Assembly: GCA_964634325.1 (NCBI GenBank)
Contig: CAZWJF010000013.1
Span: 19,288-83,287, forward strand
From: JAJXWB01 sp964634325
Lineage (GTDB): Bacteria > Pseudomonadota > Alphaproteobacteria > Rhizobiales > Beijerinckiaceae
DNA: 64,000 nt
Reading direction: 5' to 3'
The notes below the pieces were generated by a model. The model saw only the letters and a list, made by a program, of their open reading frames with translations. It made no database searches and was not told the DNA's origin. The translations under genes were made by a program, and so were the position numbers. Positions within the stretch are counted from its first letter, which is position 1; every line of letters begins with the position of its first letter. Shown here one piece after another: positions 28,611 through 37,814 of the stretch.

Positions 28611-29465
28611 TCAGCGCAGACGTTTGACTGCGGTGATCGCGCCGAAGCTGTTGCGGGCGATGCGCGCCCGCGCTTCCGTCAAAGGCTCGCTGGCGACGAG
28701 CATGTGGTGTCCGTTGGCGTGCAGCAATGTGCGGGCGTCGCGCATGATCCCGACATGCCCCTTCCAGAAGACGAGATCGCCGCGCTGGAGGTGGCCGAGT
28801 TCGTCGTCGATGGCCAGCGCCTCGCCGAGCGCCGCGACCTGCATGTCCGTATCGCGCGGCGCGACGACGCCTGCGGCGGCGAGCGACATCTGCACGAGGC
28901 CGGAACAATCGACGCCGCCCGGAGTCCTGCCGCCCCACAGATAGGGCGCGCCGGTCATGCTCTCGGCGACGGCGACGAAGTCAGGTTCGAGAGAATCCGC
29001 TGGCGCGAGATGTCGCGCGAAGACGAAACCGCCGTCGGACAGACGCAGAAAATCGCCTGCCTCTTCGACGACGCTTACGCGCGCCCCGAACGGAAGCGCG
29101 TCAAGGATCGGCGTCTTCATATTGGCGGCCGGATAGACGAAGGTGGCGCGCACGGCCACACGATGCGTCGGTTGGACGACGTCGGGCGTCAGCGCTGCGG
29201 CGGCGACGTAGCCGACATAGGAATCGCGTTCGAGTTGCGCCCAGGCCCAGCCTTCCATCTCGTCGTAGACGACCAGGGTTTCGCCGCGCAGAGCCTGGGT
29301 GTCGAGGCCGGCGTCGGGCGTCGGCGCGCCTTTGACGTCGACGCAGGGCGCGGCGACCTGCATGCGGCGACCCTCGACGAAGCGCGCGGCGGTCACCCGG
29401 CCCTGGAGATGCGCAGCCGCCAGGTCAGGCCGGGCCGGGGTCAGACGTCTGTCGAATTGCGTCAC
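28611..29465 (-). CDS. NlpC/P60 family peptidase with SH3-like domains
   Basis: A 284-residue putative cell-wall peptide hydrolase cleaving D-gamma-glutamyl bonds. Two bacterial SH3-like segments occupy roughly residues 25-165, and the NlpC/P60 domain follows, with Cys in GGVDCSGLVQ, His in FWKGHVGIM and the polar residue in HANGHHM. No signal peptide is visible, so it may act in the cytosol on recycled muropeptides, as suggested for homologues paired with M17 aminopeptidases. Its start overlaps the MarR stop by four bases. Confidence 0.9.
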   Translation of the reverse strand: MTQFDRRLTPARPDLAAAHLQGRVTAARFVEGRRMQVAAPCVDVKGAPTPDAGLDTQALRGETLVVYDEMEGWAWAQLERDSYVGYVAAAALTPDVVQPTHRVAVRATFVYPAANMKTPILDALPFGARVSVVEEAGDFLRLSDGGFVFARHLAPADSLEPDFVAVAESMTGAPYLWGGRTPGGVDCSGLVQMSLAAAGVVAPRDTDMQVAALGEALAIDDELGHLQRGDLVFWKGHVGIMRDARTLLHANGHHMLVASEPLTEARARIARNSFGAITAVKRLR

Positions 29466-29824
29466 GGCGCCAACTCCCGCGCCTTGTCGACCACGAGGTC
29501 GCCGAGCTGCTCGACGAACAGCGCGCCTTTGACCGTCCGTTGTACGATCACGTTGCGCCGGTCCGCGTCGTCGCGCCGGCGCGTCACGAGATCGAGCGCG
29601 CCGAGCGAATCCAGCGCGCGCGTCACGACGGGCTTGGTCACCCCATGCCGCGCTGCAAGGCCGCGCACCGTATGCGGCGGCTTTTCGAGATAGATCGTCA
29701 GCAGGATCGACAATTGGCGAAACGTGAAATCGGGATGGCCCTGCGGCCCCTTGTCCCGGACGACGTCGAGCGCGACGCCGGCCAGCAGCCGGAGGGCGTT
29801 TTGCGGAGAGATTGGGATAGGCAT
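29462..29824 (-). CDS. MarR family transcriptional regulator
   Basis: Winged-helix regulator of 120 residues. The DNA-binding region is LTIYLEKPPHTVRGLAARHG followed by VTKPVVTRALDSLGALDLVTRR and the wing DDADRRNVIVQRT. It sits between an M17 aminopeptidase gene and an NlpC/P60 gene, overlapping the latter by ATGA, so it is an internal member of the operon and may autoregulate it. The effector is unknown. It is shorter than typical MarR proteins because the N-terminal dimer helices are brief. Confidence 0.85.
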   Translation of the reverse strand: MPIPISPQNALRLLAGVALDVVRDKGPQGHPDFTFRQLSILLTIYLEKPPHTVRGLAARHGVTKPVVTRALDSLGALDLVTRRRDDADRRNVIVQRTVKGALFVEQLGDLVVDKARELAP

Positions 29825-29861
29825 GCGCTTTCCGTTCTCCGCCGATTATTTCGCAGGCGTA

Positions 29862-31271
29862 TTAAATTTTCTTTTGCGTGCGGCCCGTTGCGCCGCCGAA
29901 GCGTCGGCTCAACAGTTCGAACGTCAGGCGCGCGGCCTGGATATCGCCGCCCTCCGGTCGTCCCGGCTTCGCGCTCGGGTTCCAGTTGTAGACGTCGAAA
30001 TGCGCCCAGGCGCCGGTCTTCTTGACGAACCGCCTGAGAAACAGCGCTGCGACGATCGCGCCGGCGAACGGGCCGCTGGATACGTTGTTGACGTCCGCGA
30101 CCTTGCTGTCGAGCAGGGAATCGTAGGGGCTCCAGAGCGGCAACCGCCAGACCGGATCGGCGGCGGCCGTCCCCGCGTCGAGGATGTCCGCCGCCAGCCT
30201 GTCGTCGCCGGTGAAAAAGGCCGGCAGATCGGGGCCGAGCGCGACGCGCGCCGCGCCGGTGAGCGTCGCGAAGTCGAACAGCATGTCCGGCTCTTCCTCG
30301 TCCGCCAGCGAAAGCGCGTCCGCCAGGACGAGGCGGCCTTCCGCGTCGGTGTTGCCGATCTCGACTGTGAGCCCGCCTCGGCTCGGATAGACGTCGCCGG
30401 GCCGGAACGAGGCCGCCGACACCGAATTCTCGACGATCGGCAAGAGGACGCGCAGGCGCACCGGCAAACCGGACCGCATGATCATGGACGCGGCGGCGAG
30501 CGCAGTCGCCGCGCCGCCCATGTCCTTCTTCATCAGCAACATGGCGGAGCTCGGCTTTATGTCGAGTCCGCCGGTGTCGAAGCAGACCCCTTTCCCGACC
30601 AGCGTGACGCGCGGCCCGCCGCGTTGTGCGCCCCAGCGGATGTCGACGAGCCGCGGCGCATCCGCCGCGCCCTTGCCGACGGCATGGATCAAGGGAAAGC
30701 CGGAGGTGAGCAACTGCCCGCCGCGGACGGTCTTGATGCGCGCGCCGAATCGCTTGGCGAGCGCGCTCGCCGCCTGTTCGAGCGCGCTCGGCCCCATGTC
30801 GTTGGCCGGCGTGTTGATCAGATCGCGGCCGAGCGCAACGGCTTCGGCGATGGTCTCGATGCGTTCGCGGCCCGGACCTCGGGGCGATTCGAGAACGACA
30901 TGACGCGGTTTCGGATCGCGATAGCGCCCGAACTTGTAGGCCGACAACAAAAACGACAACTCCGCGTGGCCGGCCGGGTCGTCGGCGCCCTCGAGACGAT
31001 AGCGTCCGCGCGGCAGCAGCGTCGCCAGGCGCCCGAAGCTGAAGGGCTCCGTCCTTCCTTCCGTTTCGGCGAGGGAGAACACGACGCAGGCGATCCCGCC
31101 CTTGGCGTTCGGGGCGATCAGATGCGTTCCGGGCGCCGCCTCATAGCCGGTCGCCGTCGCATAAGCGCGCGCTTCCGGCGAAAGGTCGTCGAAGGTGCGC
31201 CGCCAGCTCGCGCGGCGCGTGAGAATCACCGGAATTGAATTGCGCGTGGGCTCGCCCAGGACGAGAGGCAT
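29862..31271 (-). CDS. Leucyl aminopeptidase family protein (M17)
   Basis: Two-metal cytosolic aminopeptidase of 469 residues. The ligand motifs of PepA are all visible: VGKGVCFDTGGLDIKP, LLMKKDMGGAATAL and the signature NTDAEGRLVLADAL. The N-terminal domain is divergent, as usual. It heads a minus-strand cluster with MarR, NlpC/P60 and YjbQ genes, which fits degradation of recycled peptides, possibly from peptidoglycan. The ATG at 31271 gives MPLVLGEPTRN; tadD is divergent, with a CtrA-like box between. Confidence 0.93.
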   Translation of the reverse strand: MPLVLGEPTRNSIPVILTRRASWRRTFDDLSPEARAYATATGYEAAPGTHLIAPNAKGGIACVVFSLAETEGRTEPFSFGRLATLLPRGRYRLEGADDPAGHAELSFLLSAYKFGRYRDPKPRHVVLESPRGPGRERIETIAEAVALGRDLINTPANDMGPSALEQAASALAKRFGARIKTVRGGQLLTSGFPLIHAVGKGAADAPRLVDIRWGAQRGGPRVTLVGKGVCFDTGGLDIKPSSAMLLMKKDMGGAATALAAASMIMRSGLPVRLRVLLPIVENSVSAASFRPGDVYPSRGGLTVEIGNTDAEGRLVLADALSLADEEEPDMLFDFATLTGAARVALGPDLPAFFTGDDRLAADILDAGTAAADPVWRLPLWSPYDSLLDSKVADVNNVSSGPFAGAIVAALFLRRFVKKTGAWAHFDVYNWNPSAKPGRPEGGDIQAARLTFELLSRRFGGATGRTQKKI

Positions 31272-31296
31272 GCGGCGCTCCGCAGAAGTCAGGTTG

Positions 31297-31311
31297 TTAA
31301 CGCTCGATTAG
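31297..31311. promoter_or_regulatory. CtrA-like box upstream of tadD
   Basis: TTAACGCTCGATTAG fits TTAA-N7-TTAA with one mismatch, 54 bases before the tadD start. A further TTAA follows at 31314-31317, giving ATTAGGGTTAACG, which resembles a stretch upstream of cpaB. Confidence 0.4.
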
Positions 31312-31364
31312 GGTTAACGCTTTATTGCTTGCGCGTCAGTCCTCGCAAGACCGGATCGAGACGC

Positions 31365-32204
31365 GTGACGCACAATTCCGTTGGCAAGTCCCCAAATCCC
31401 CTCACGACGTTCGCATCCGTCCTCGCCCTTTCGCTGGCGCTGGGCGTGGCGCTCGGCGGCTGCAACCGCCCTTCGTTGTCGGACGTGACGGGTTCGATCG
31501 GCGGCAGCGACGTCATGCCGAATTCCGATGCGGCCTTGCGCCAGTACGCCGAGGAATGGGGTCGTCGTTACGACGTGGATCGGAACAACAAGCGCGTTGC
31601 GATGAATTACGCGCGCGCTCTGCGCGCCCTGTCGCAACACGCCCAGGCCGTCGCGGTGCTCAGAGGCCTCGCTATTCGGCTTCCGCGCGACCAGGAAGTG
31701 CTCGGCGCTTACGGCAAGGCGCTCGCCGACGACGGCAAGCTTCAGGAGGCCGCGAAGGTTCTCGAAAACGCCCACACGCCCGAGCGTCCCAACTGGTCGA
31801 TCCTGTCCGCGCAGGGGTCAGTCGCAGATCAGATGGGCGATCACGTCCGCGCGCAGGACTATTATGCGGCCGCGCTCAAGATCCGCCCGAACGATCCGAC
31901 GGTTCTGTCGAATCTCGGCCTGTCCTACGCGCTCTCCCGCAATTTGCCTTCGGCGGAGACGACGCTGCGTTCGGCCGCCGCTCAGCCCGGCGCCGACATC
32001 CGCGTACGTCAGAATCTCGCGCTCGTGCTCGCGCTGGAAGGCAAGTTCGTCGAGGCCGAAGACATCTCTCGTCGCGATCTCTCCCCAGCCGACGCGGCCG
32101 CGAATGTCGCCGGCATCCGGCGCATGATTTCGCAATCCAACACCTGGCGCGACATCAAGCAGGTCGATCAACCCGGCAAGAAGGCCAAGCAGGCGCGCGG
32201 CTGA
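31365..32204 (+). CDS. tadD: TadD-type TPR pilus assembly lipoprotein
   Basis: Predicted lipoprotein pilotin of the Tad/Flp pilus machine, anchoring or guiding the outer-membrane secretin. With the GTG start at 31365 the 279-residue protein has a lipobox LGGC with Cys33, then a low-complexity stretch and about four TPR-like helix pairs (ALRALSQHAQAVAVLRG, GKALADDGKLQEAAKVL, YYAAALKIRPNDPTVLSNLG). TTG at 31329 would add 12 residues with no visible RBS. It is convergent with tadC, sharing a bidirectional terminator. Confidence 0.85.
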   Translation: MTHNSVGKSPNPLTTFASVLALSLALGVALGGCNRPSLSDVTGSIGGSDVMPNSDAALRQYAEEWGRRYDVDRNNKRVAMNYARALRALSQHAQAVAVLRGLAIRLPRDQEVLGAYGKALADDGKLQEAAKVLENAHTPERPNWSILSAQGSVADQMGDHVRAQDYYAAALKIRPNDPTVLSNLGLSYALSRNLPSAETTLRSAAAQPGADIRVRQNLALVLALEGKFVEAEDISRRDLSPADAAANVAGIRRMISQSNTWRDIKQVDQPGKKAKQARG

Positions 32205-32239
32205 TCGCAGCGCAAGCCGAAGGTCGGACGAGAAAACGA

Positions 32240-32266
32240 AAACGGGCGCCCCGAGGGCGCCCGTTT
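32240..32266. terminator. Bidirectional terminator between tadD and tadC
   Basis: AAACGGGCGCCC and GGGCGCCCGTTT form a perfect 12-bp stem with a CGA loop, ending in T on both strands. It lies between two convergent genes and can serve both. Confidence 0.8.
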
Positions 32267-32289
32267 CCGTCTCTGGACTCACGCTGGCG

Positions 32290-33270
32290 TCACATCAGCT
32301 TTTCCGACATCTGGATCAACGCCGGCGTCAGAATGACCGCGAACAGGACCGGCAGGAAGAAGACAATCATCGGCACCGTCAGCTTTGGCGGCAACGCCGC
32401 GGCCTTGCGTTCGGCTTCCAGCAGACGCGCGTCGCGCCCTTCCTGCGCGACGACGCGCAGCGCCTGGCCGAGCGGCGTTCCGTACTTTTCCGCCTGGATC
32501 AACACCGTCGAAACCTGTTTCAGGCCGTCGACGCCCGTGCGAACGCCTAGATTTTCGTACGCCTGACGGCGATCCGGCAGATAGGAGAGTTCGGCGGTCG
32601 TCAGGGCGAATTCCTCCGCCATCTCGATCGACTGCACGCCGATCTCGCCGCTGACCTTGCGGAAAGCCGATTCGATCGACATGCCCGATTCGACGCAGAT
32701 GAGGATCAAGTCCATCGAGTCGGGAAAGGCGCGCCGCATCGACAATTGTCGTTTCGAAATCTTGTTCTTCAGGAAGATTTCCGGCGCCTTCAGGCCGAGA
32801 TAGGCGCCGGCGATGCCTGCGCCGATCTTCATCACGACCGACACTTCCGGCCCGAAGAACAGGAACATGTATATCAAGACGAACAGGAACAGACCGATCG
32901 GCGCGACCGCGCGGAAAAACAGAAACGCGACTTCCGCCTGACGCCCGCGGAACCCCGCCATGGTCAGTTGGGATTTCGCCTCTTCGGTGCCCAGGTATTT
33001 CTCGAGGCTGAAGTTGTCGACCAACTGGCGCATGTACGCCTTTGGCTGCATGCGCAGCGACGGGGCCTTGTCGCGGTTGGCCAGCCGTTCGCGTTCGCGT
33101 GCGCGGATCTTCTCTCGTTCGCTCGCCACCGATTTCATCCGCTTGGCGAGCGTGTCGCTTTCCAGAAGCGGAATGGCGATCGTCAGGATCGTCGCGATGA
33201 CCGCGACCGCGGCCAGCACAGCGACGACTGTGTGCGGGTCGGAGAGCTTGTAATAGAGCTGCTGGAGCAT
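32290..33270 (-). CDS. tadC: Tad pilus inner-membrane platform protein TadC
   Basis: Type II secretion system F-family protein of 326 residues, forming the inner-membrane platform with TadB. An N-terminal membrane segment is followed by a basic, Arg/Glu-rich cytoplasmic stretch, then further membrane segments (VAPIGLFLFVLIYMFLFF) and the T2SSF domain with RRAFPDSMDLILICVESG and the C-terminal PMIVFFLPVLFAVIL. It is the last gene of the cpa/tad minus-strand operon, 24 bases after tadB. Confidence 0.95.
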   Translation of the reverse strand: MLQQLYYKLSDPHTVVAVLAAVAVIATILTIAIPLLESDTLAKRMKSVASEREKIRARERERLANRDKAPSLRMQPKAYMRQLVDNFSLEKYLGTEEAKSQLTMAGFRGRQAEVAFLFFRAVAPIGLFLFVLIYMFLFFGPEVSVVMKIGAGIAGAYLGLKAPEIFLKNKISKRQLSMRRAFPDSMDLILICVESGMSIESAFRKVSGEIGVQSIEMAEEFALTTAELSYLPDRRQAYENLGVRTGVDGLKQVSTVLIQAEKYGTPLGQALRVVAQEGRDARLLEAERKAAALPPKLTVPMIVFFLPVLFAVILTPALIQMSEKLM

Positions 33271-33294
33271 AACTGCGACGGGCTCGGTCCGCGG

Positions 33295-34266
33295 TTAGAA
33301 GTCGAAAGTGATCATCTTCTTCATGACGAGAATGCCGATGATCATCCACGCGCCGCTCACGGCGAGAACGATGCGGCCGGTGACGGTCGTGAAGAGAAGG
33401 GAGAGATAGTCCGGCGAGGACAGATAGACGAGACCGCAAACCGCAAACGGCAGGGCGCCGATGATGCCGGCGGAGGCCTTCGCTTCCGCAGACATCGCGT
33501 TGACCTTCAGGCGCATTTTCTTGCGGTCGCGCAGCACGCGCGACAGGTTGCTCAGCGCTTCCGAGAGATTGCCGCCGGACTTCTGCTGCAGGTTGACGAC
33601 GATCGTGAAGAAATTGGCTTCCGCGACCGGCATGCTTTCGGCCATGCGATCGCAGGCCTCGCCGATCGACAGGCCGATCGACTGGGATTCGAGAATTCGC
33701 CGGAACTCGCTACGCACAGGCTCCGGCGATTCCGAGGCGATGATGGCGACGCATTGCGCAATCGGAAGGCCGGCCTTGACGCCGCGGATGATGATATCGA
33801 CCGCGCCGGGAAATTCGGCGAGGAACTTCTTGAAACGGCGCTTGATCATCGCGTTGACGACCCAGCGCGGCAGGCCGGCGCCGCCGCTTATCGCCGCTAA
33901 AGCAGCGATGAGCGGATTGCCGTTCAGGATCATGGTCACGAGCCCGATCCCGAGCCCCGCGCCGACCGAAATGATGGTGAATTTCTTGACGTCGATCGAG
34001 AGCCCGGCCTGAAGCAACTTGGCTTGAAGCGTGTTTTGCTTCTTCTTGCTCGCATTCTCGAGCTCGCGCACGCTCTCGAGAATCTGCTGACGACGCTTGT
34101 TCGGGTCGACCTGACGTTCGCCGCGCTTGGCCTTGCCGCCGATCTTGAATTGCTGCTGACGCTTCTCCGCCGCAGCCTGCCCGGACAGGTAAGGGTAGGC
34201 GAATGCGTAGAACAGCCCGCCGACGGCCAGCATGATCAAGATGATGAAGATCAGAGACTGATCCAA
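33295..34266 (-). CDS. tadB: Tad pilus inner-membrane platform protein TadB
   Basis: T2SSF-domain protein of 323 residues. It has one N-terminal membrane segment, a basic linker (KRRQQILESVRELENASKKK), two central segments, the domain motif FPGAVDIIIRGVKAGLPI, and two C-terminal membrane segments. It should form a heteromeric platform with TadC below the secretin. It sits 17 bases downstream of cpaF and directly before tadC, the canonical order. Confidence 0.95.
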   Translation of the reverse strand: MDQSLIFIILIMLAVGGLFYAFAYPYLSGQAAAEKRQQQFKIGGKAKRGERQVDPNKRRQQILESVRELENASKKKQNTLQAKLLQAGLSIDVKKFTIISVGAGLGIGLVTMILNGNPLIAALAAISGGAGLPRWVVNAMIKRRFKKFLAEFPGAVDIIIRGVKAGLPIAQCVAIIASESPEPVRSEFRRILESQSIGLSIGEACDRMAESMPVAEANFFTIVVNLQQKSGGNLSEALSNLSRVLRDRKKMRLKVNAMSAEAKASAGIIGALPFAVCGLVYLSSPDYLSLLFTTVTGRIVLAVSGAWMIIGILVMKKMITFDF

Positions 34267-34283
34267 CGTCTAACCTCGTGCGA

Positions 34284-35720
34284 CTAAGCGTCCATGACTT
34301 CGCCGGCGTCGAGAGCGGCCGCAAGCCGTTCCTCCTCGCCGTAATACTTCGCGCGATCCCAGAACCGTGGCTTGCCGACGCCCGTGGACCGGTGCCGACC
34401 GATCAGCCGACCGTTGGCGTCTTCGCCGGCGATATCGTAGACGAGAAGGTCCTGCGTGATGATCACGTCGCCTTCGAGACCCATCACCTCAGTGACATGC
34501 GTGATGCGACGCGAGCCGTCGCGCAGGCGCGCAGCCTGCACGATCACGTCGACCGAAGAGACGATCATTTCGCGAATCGTGCGCGACGGCAGAGAGAAGC
34601 CGCCCATCGTGATCATGGATTCGAGACGGCTCAGCGCTTCACGCGGCGAGTTGGCGTGCAGCGTGCCCATCGATCCGTCGTGACCCGTGTTCATCGCCTG
34701 GAGCAGGTCGAACGCTTCGGGTCCGCGAACTTCGCCGACGATGATCCGCTCGGGACGCATACGCAGGCAGTTCTTGACTAGGTCGCGCATGGTCACCTGA
34801 CCTGAGCCCTCGAGGTTCGGGGGCCGCGTTTCAAGACGGACGACATGCGGCTGTTGCAGCTGCAGTTCCGCAGCGTCCTCGCAGGTGATGATGCGTTCGT
34901 CCGTGTCGATGTAATTGGTCAGGCAGTTGAGCAGCGTCGTCTTGCCGGAGCCGGTGCCGCCCGAAACGAGAACGTTGCAACGAACGCGCCCGATGATTTT
35001 CAGCAGCTCGCCGCCGGGGTCCGATATCGAGCCGAAGCGCACCAACTGATCGAGAGTGAGCTTGTCCTTGCGGAACTTACGAATTGTGAGCGCGGGCCCG
35101 TCGATCGCCAGCGGCGGCGCAATGACGTTGACGCGGGAGCCGTCGGCCAGACGCGCGTCGCAGATCGGCGAGGCTTCGTCGACGCGCCGGCCGACCTGGC
35201 TGACGATGCGCTGACAAATGTTCATCAGCTGCGCGTTGTCGCGAAAACGGATGCTGGTGAGCTGAATCTTGCCGGAGACTTCGATATAGGTTTTCAGGGC
35301 GCCGTTGACCATGATGTCGGCGATGTCGTCGCGCGCCAGCAACGGCTCCAGCGGACCATATCCCAGAACGTCGTTGCAGATGTCTTCGAGCAGTTCTTCC
35401 TGCTCGGAGATCGACATGACGACGTTCTTGATCGAAATGATTTCGTTGACGATATCGCGAATTTCTTCGCGCGCGGCGTCAGGCTCCAGCTTCGACAATT
35501 GCGCAAGATCGATCGCCTCGATCAACGCGCCGAAGATCATGCTCTTGGTTGCGTAATATTCGTCGGATCGCCGAGCTTCGACGGCGACGGGCGCTGCCGG
35601 AGCGGTCGGCGCCTTGGCGGTCGACTGCGTCGACGCGGGCGCGCGCGACTCGACTGGATTGGACGCGGTCGCAGGCTTTTGCCCGGCGCCGCCTCCGAAT
35701 GCCGGCCGCTTACCGAACAT
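34284..35720 (-). CDS. cpaF: Tad pilus secretion ATPase CpaF/TadA
   Basis: Hexameric cytoplasmic ATPase that drives Flp pilus extension, and in Caulobacter also retraction. The 478 residues comprise a Pro/Ala-rich N-terminal tail, the N-terminal domain, then the RecA-like domain with Walker A GGTGSGKTTLLN near residue 251, Asp box ITCEDAAEL, Walker B RIIVGEVRGPEA and the His-box stretch GHDGSMGTLHANSP. GGGGAGAAG precedes the ATG. It lies between cpaE and tadB. Confidence 0.97.
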   Translation of the reverse strand: MFGKRPAFGGGAGQKPATASNPVESRAPASTQSTAKAPTAPAAPVAVEARRSDEYYATKSMIFGALIEAIDLAQLSKLEPDAAREEIRDIVNEIISIKNVVMSISEQEELLEDICNDVLGYGPLEPLLARDDIADIMVNGALKTYIEVSGKIQLTSIRFRDNAQLMNICQRIVSQVGRRVDEASPICDARLADGSRVNVIAPPLAIDGPALTIRKFRKDKLTLDQLVRFGSISDPGGELLKIIGRVRCNVLVSGGTGSGKTTLLNCLTNYIDTDERIITCEDAAELQLQQPHVVRLETRPPNLEGSGQVTMRDLVKNCLRMRPERIIVGEVRGPEAFDLLQAMNTGHDGSMGTLHANSPREALSRLESMITMGGFSLPSRTIREMIVSSVDVIVQAARLRDGSRRITHVTEVMGLEGDVIITQDLLVYDIAGEDANGRLIGRHRSTGVGKPRFWDRAKYYGEEERLAAALDAGEVMDA

Positions 35721-35764
35721 GCGATCTTCTCCCCGACTCGACCATGTTCATTCTCATTGCAGCG

Positions 35765-37030
35765 TCACGACGCCTTGCGTTTCAGAATCCGACTCATGAT
35801 CGGATCGAGAAGCGTTTTCTTTTGCTTGCGGACCTCGGCGCGCCCCATCACGACGCGCCCGATTTCTGCGAGGATTTCGCTGGTCTTGCTCGCGGCGTCG
35901 ACCTCGACGATCATCTGACCGTTGTTGGTCGCGGTGCCGAACAATTTCGCGTCGAACGGGATGACGCCGATCGCCTCGGTCTCGACCGCTTTCGTGAAAT
36001 CGTTGAGCTCGATCTCCGGGCGCTTCAGCACGCCGACCTGGTTCATCACCAGCCGCGGCTTGTGGTCGTTCGGACGTGCGGCGCGCAGGACGTCGAGCAA
36101 ACTCTTCGAATTGCGCAGGTTCGCAAGATCGGGCGACGCCACCACCACGACGTCGTCGGCTGCGGTGAGGACGCGCTTGGCCCAGCCGGTCCAGACGTGC
36201 GGCACGTCGACGACGATGCACGGCACGCTGGCGCGAAGAATGTCGAAGATCGCGTCGAACGCGGCTTCGTCGAAATCATAGATGCGGTCGAGGGTCGCCG
36301 AGGCCGCGAGCAGACTCAGATGATCGCTGCATTTCGACAGCAGGCGATCGACCATGTTGGCGTCGAGTCGATCGGGCGCGAATACGGCGTCGACGATGCC
36401 TTGCGGCGGGTCCTGATTGAAATCGAGGCCCGCGGTTCCGTAGGCCAGGTCAAGGTCGACGATGACGGTTTCGACCTCGAGGTCGCGCGCGATCGACCAG
36501 GCGATGTTGTGGGCGACGGTCGACGAGCCGACGCCGCCCTTGGCGCCGACGAACGCGATGATGCGGCCGAGCGGTTCTGATCCTTCGCCCGTGTAGAGCT
36601 GCGATACGGACCTGACGAAATCGAGCACGCCGAAGGGCATGACCAGATAGTCGCTGATTCCGCGGGCCATCAGCTCCCGATAGAGGCCGATGTCGTTGGT
36701 GCGCCCGACGATGACCACTTTGGTTCCGGCGTCGCAGAATTGCGCGAGGTCGTCGAGGTCGGCATGCAGCTTGGCGCGATCCGAGCCGAATTCGATCACG
36801 ATCAGATTGGGCGTCGGCGCGGTGCGATAGGCCTCGATCGCGGCCGGCGCGCCGCCCATGTGCACCTTGACGTGCGCCTTGTCCATGCGTCGGTCGCTCG
36901 CGGCGTCCGAGACGACCGATGCCAGATCCGACGTCTCGCAGAAGGCTTGCATCGAGATGCGCGGAACCGGCGGAATCTGTTCCGCCTCGGACGGGCGGAC
37001 GGCGCTGGGCGGCAGTTCGGCGTCGCTCAT
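35765..37030 (-). CDS. cpaE: Tad pilus localisation ATPase CpaE/TadZ
   Basis: MinD/ParA-like protein that places the pilus machine, often at a cell pole. Of 421 residues, roughly 50-150 form a receiver-like domain lacking a clear phosphoacceptor, and GAKGGVGSS at 162-170 is a deviant Walker A, followed by VDLDLAYGTAGLDFNQ. The start is MSDAELPP at 37030, with GGAGG nine bases before it; an upstream ATG at 37078 lies inside cpaD. Only two bases separate it from the cpaD stop. Confidence 0.95.
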   Translation of the reverse strand: MSDAELPPSAVRPSEAEQIPPVPRISMQAFCETSDLASVVSDAASDRRMDKAHVKVHMGGAPAAIEAYRTAPTPNLIVIEFGSDRAKLHADLDDLAQFCDAGTKVVIVGRTNDIGLYRELMARGISDYLVMPFGVLDFVRSVSQLYTGEGSEPLGRIIAFVGAKGGVGSSTVAHNIAWSIARDLEVETVIVDLDLAYGTAGLDFNQDPPQGIVDAVFAPDRLDANMVDRLLSKCSDHLSLLAASATLDRIYDFDEAAFDAIFDILRASVPCIVVDVPHVWTGWAKRVLTAADDVVVVASPDLANLRNSKSLLDVLRAARPNDHKPRLVMNQVGVLKRPEIELNDFTKAVETEAIGVIPFDAKLFGTATNNGQMIVEVDAASKTSEILAEIGRVVMGRAEVRKQKKTLLDPIMSRILKRKAS

Positions 37031-37032
37031 GC

Positions 37033-37800
37033 TCACTGACCTCCGACCGATCCGATGTTGGAATTCTTGGTCAGCCACGTCGTGGCTGGGTCTGCGCCCT
37101 TGCGGACGTTGCCGATGGCGCGCATGCGCATGGTGGCGTCGGCCGGCGTTTCGCCGCGCGGTTCAGCGAGATCGCGGGGATCGGCGACCTGCGTGGCGAT
37201 CATGTTCTGGCTGGCGCAGCCGAAGTTCCAGTAACTGCGGTTTTCCCAGCCGCGCGTCGAGGAGCCGGACGCCAGATCGCTCGGCCAGTCGCCGCAGCGA
37301 TGCACGACTTTGGCCTTGAGCCCGTCGAATGCGAGGCGGACCGGGGCCGCGAGGCTCGGGTTCTCGACCGGATAATGGCTGACCGTGACCGGCGCGACCG
37401 CGCCTGCATGCGCGAGCTCGCGACGGATCGGATCGATGGCTCGCGTGCCGGTCACCGAGCCGGGGCCGGTCTGCGGCACGATGATCGAAATCGGTCCGGA
37501 GCCGATATCGCGATAACGCCGCGCAAAGGCGATGACCTGTTCGGTCGTGCGCGGATCGAGGCGCTCCGGACCGGGACCCGGGAACACGTCCATCGTGTAG
37601 GCCTGTTGCATCAGGGCGATCGGATGCCGCATCCGCGCGTCCATTCCGTTTTCGGCGTCGACCTTGACGCGGTTGACGCCGCAACCGCCGAGCGGGATCG
37701 CCAGCCCGACGAGAGCGAAGGCCGCGACCGCCGAGCGGGCCGAGAGGGGATAGCGTGGCCGGGCGTTGAGCGCGCTACGCGAACGAAGTGCCATCTGCAT
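37033..37800 (-). CDS. cpaD: CpaD family pilus assembly lipoprotein
   Basis: Outer-membrane-associated lipoprotein of about 255 residues in the Cpa system. A basic N-terminus and hydrophobic stretch lead to the lipobox PLGGC with Cys40. The mature part has the CpaD hallmarks RHPIALMQQ, VSHYPVENP, and CASQNMIATQVADPRDLAEP near the end. The frame is open far upstream, but those residues overlap cpaC in another frame; AGAGGA before the ATGs at 37800 and 37794 settles the start to this pair. Confidence 0.93.
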   Translation of the reverse strand: MQMALRSRSALNARPRYPLSARSAVAAFALVGLAIPLGGCGVNRVKVDAENGMDARMRHPIALMQQAYTMDVFPGPGPERLDPRTTEQVIAFARRYRDIGSGPISIIVPQTGPGSVTGTRAIDPIRRELAHAGAVAPVTVSHYPVENPSLAAPVRLAFDGLKAKVVHRCGDWPSDLASGSSTRGWENRSYWNFGCASQNMIATQVADPRDLAEPRGETPADATMRMRAIGNVRKGADPATTWLTKNSNIGSVGGQ

Positions 37801-37814
37801 AATTCCTCTTGCGC

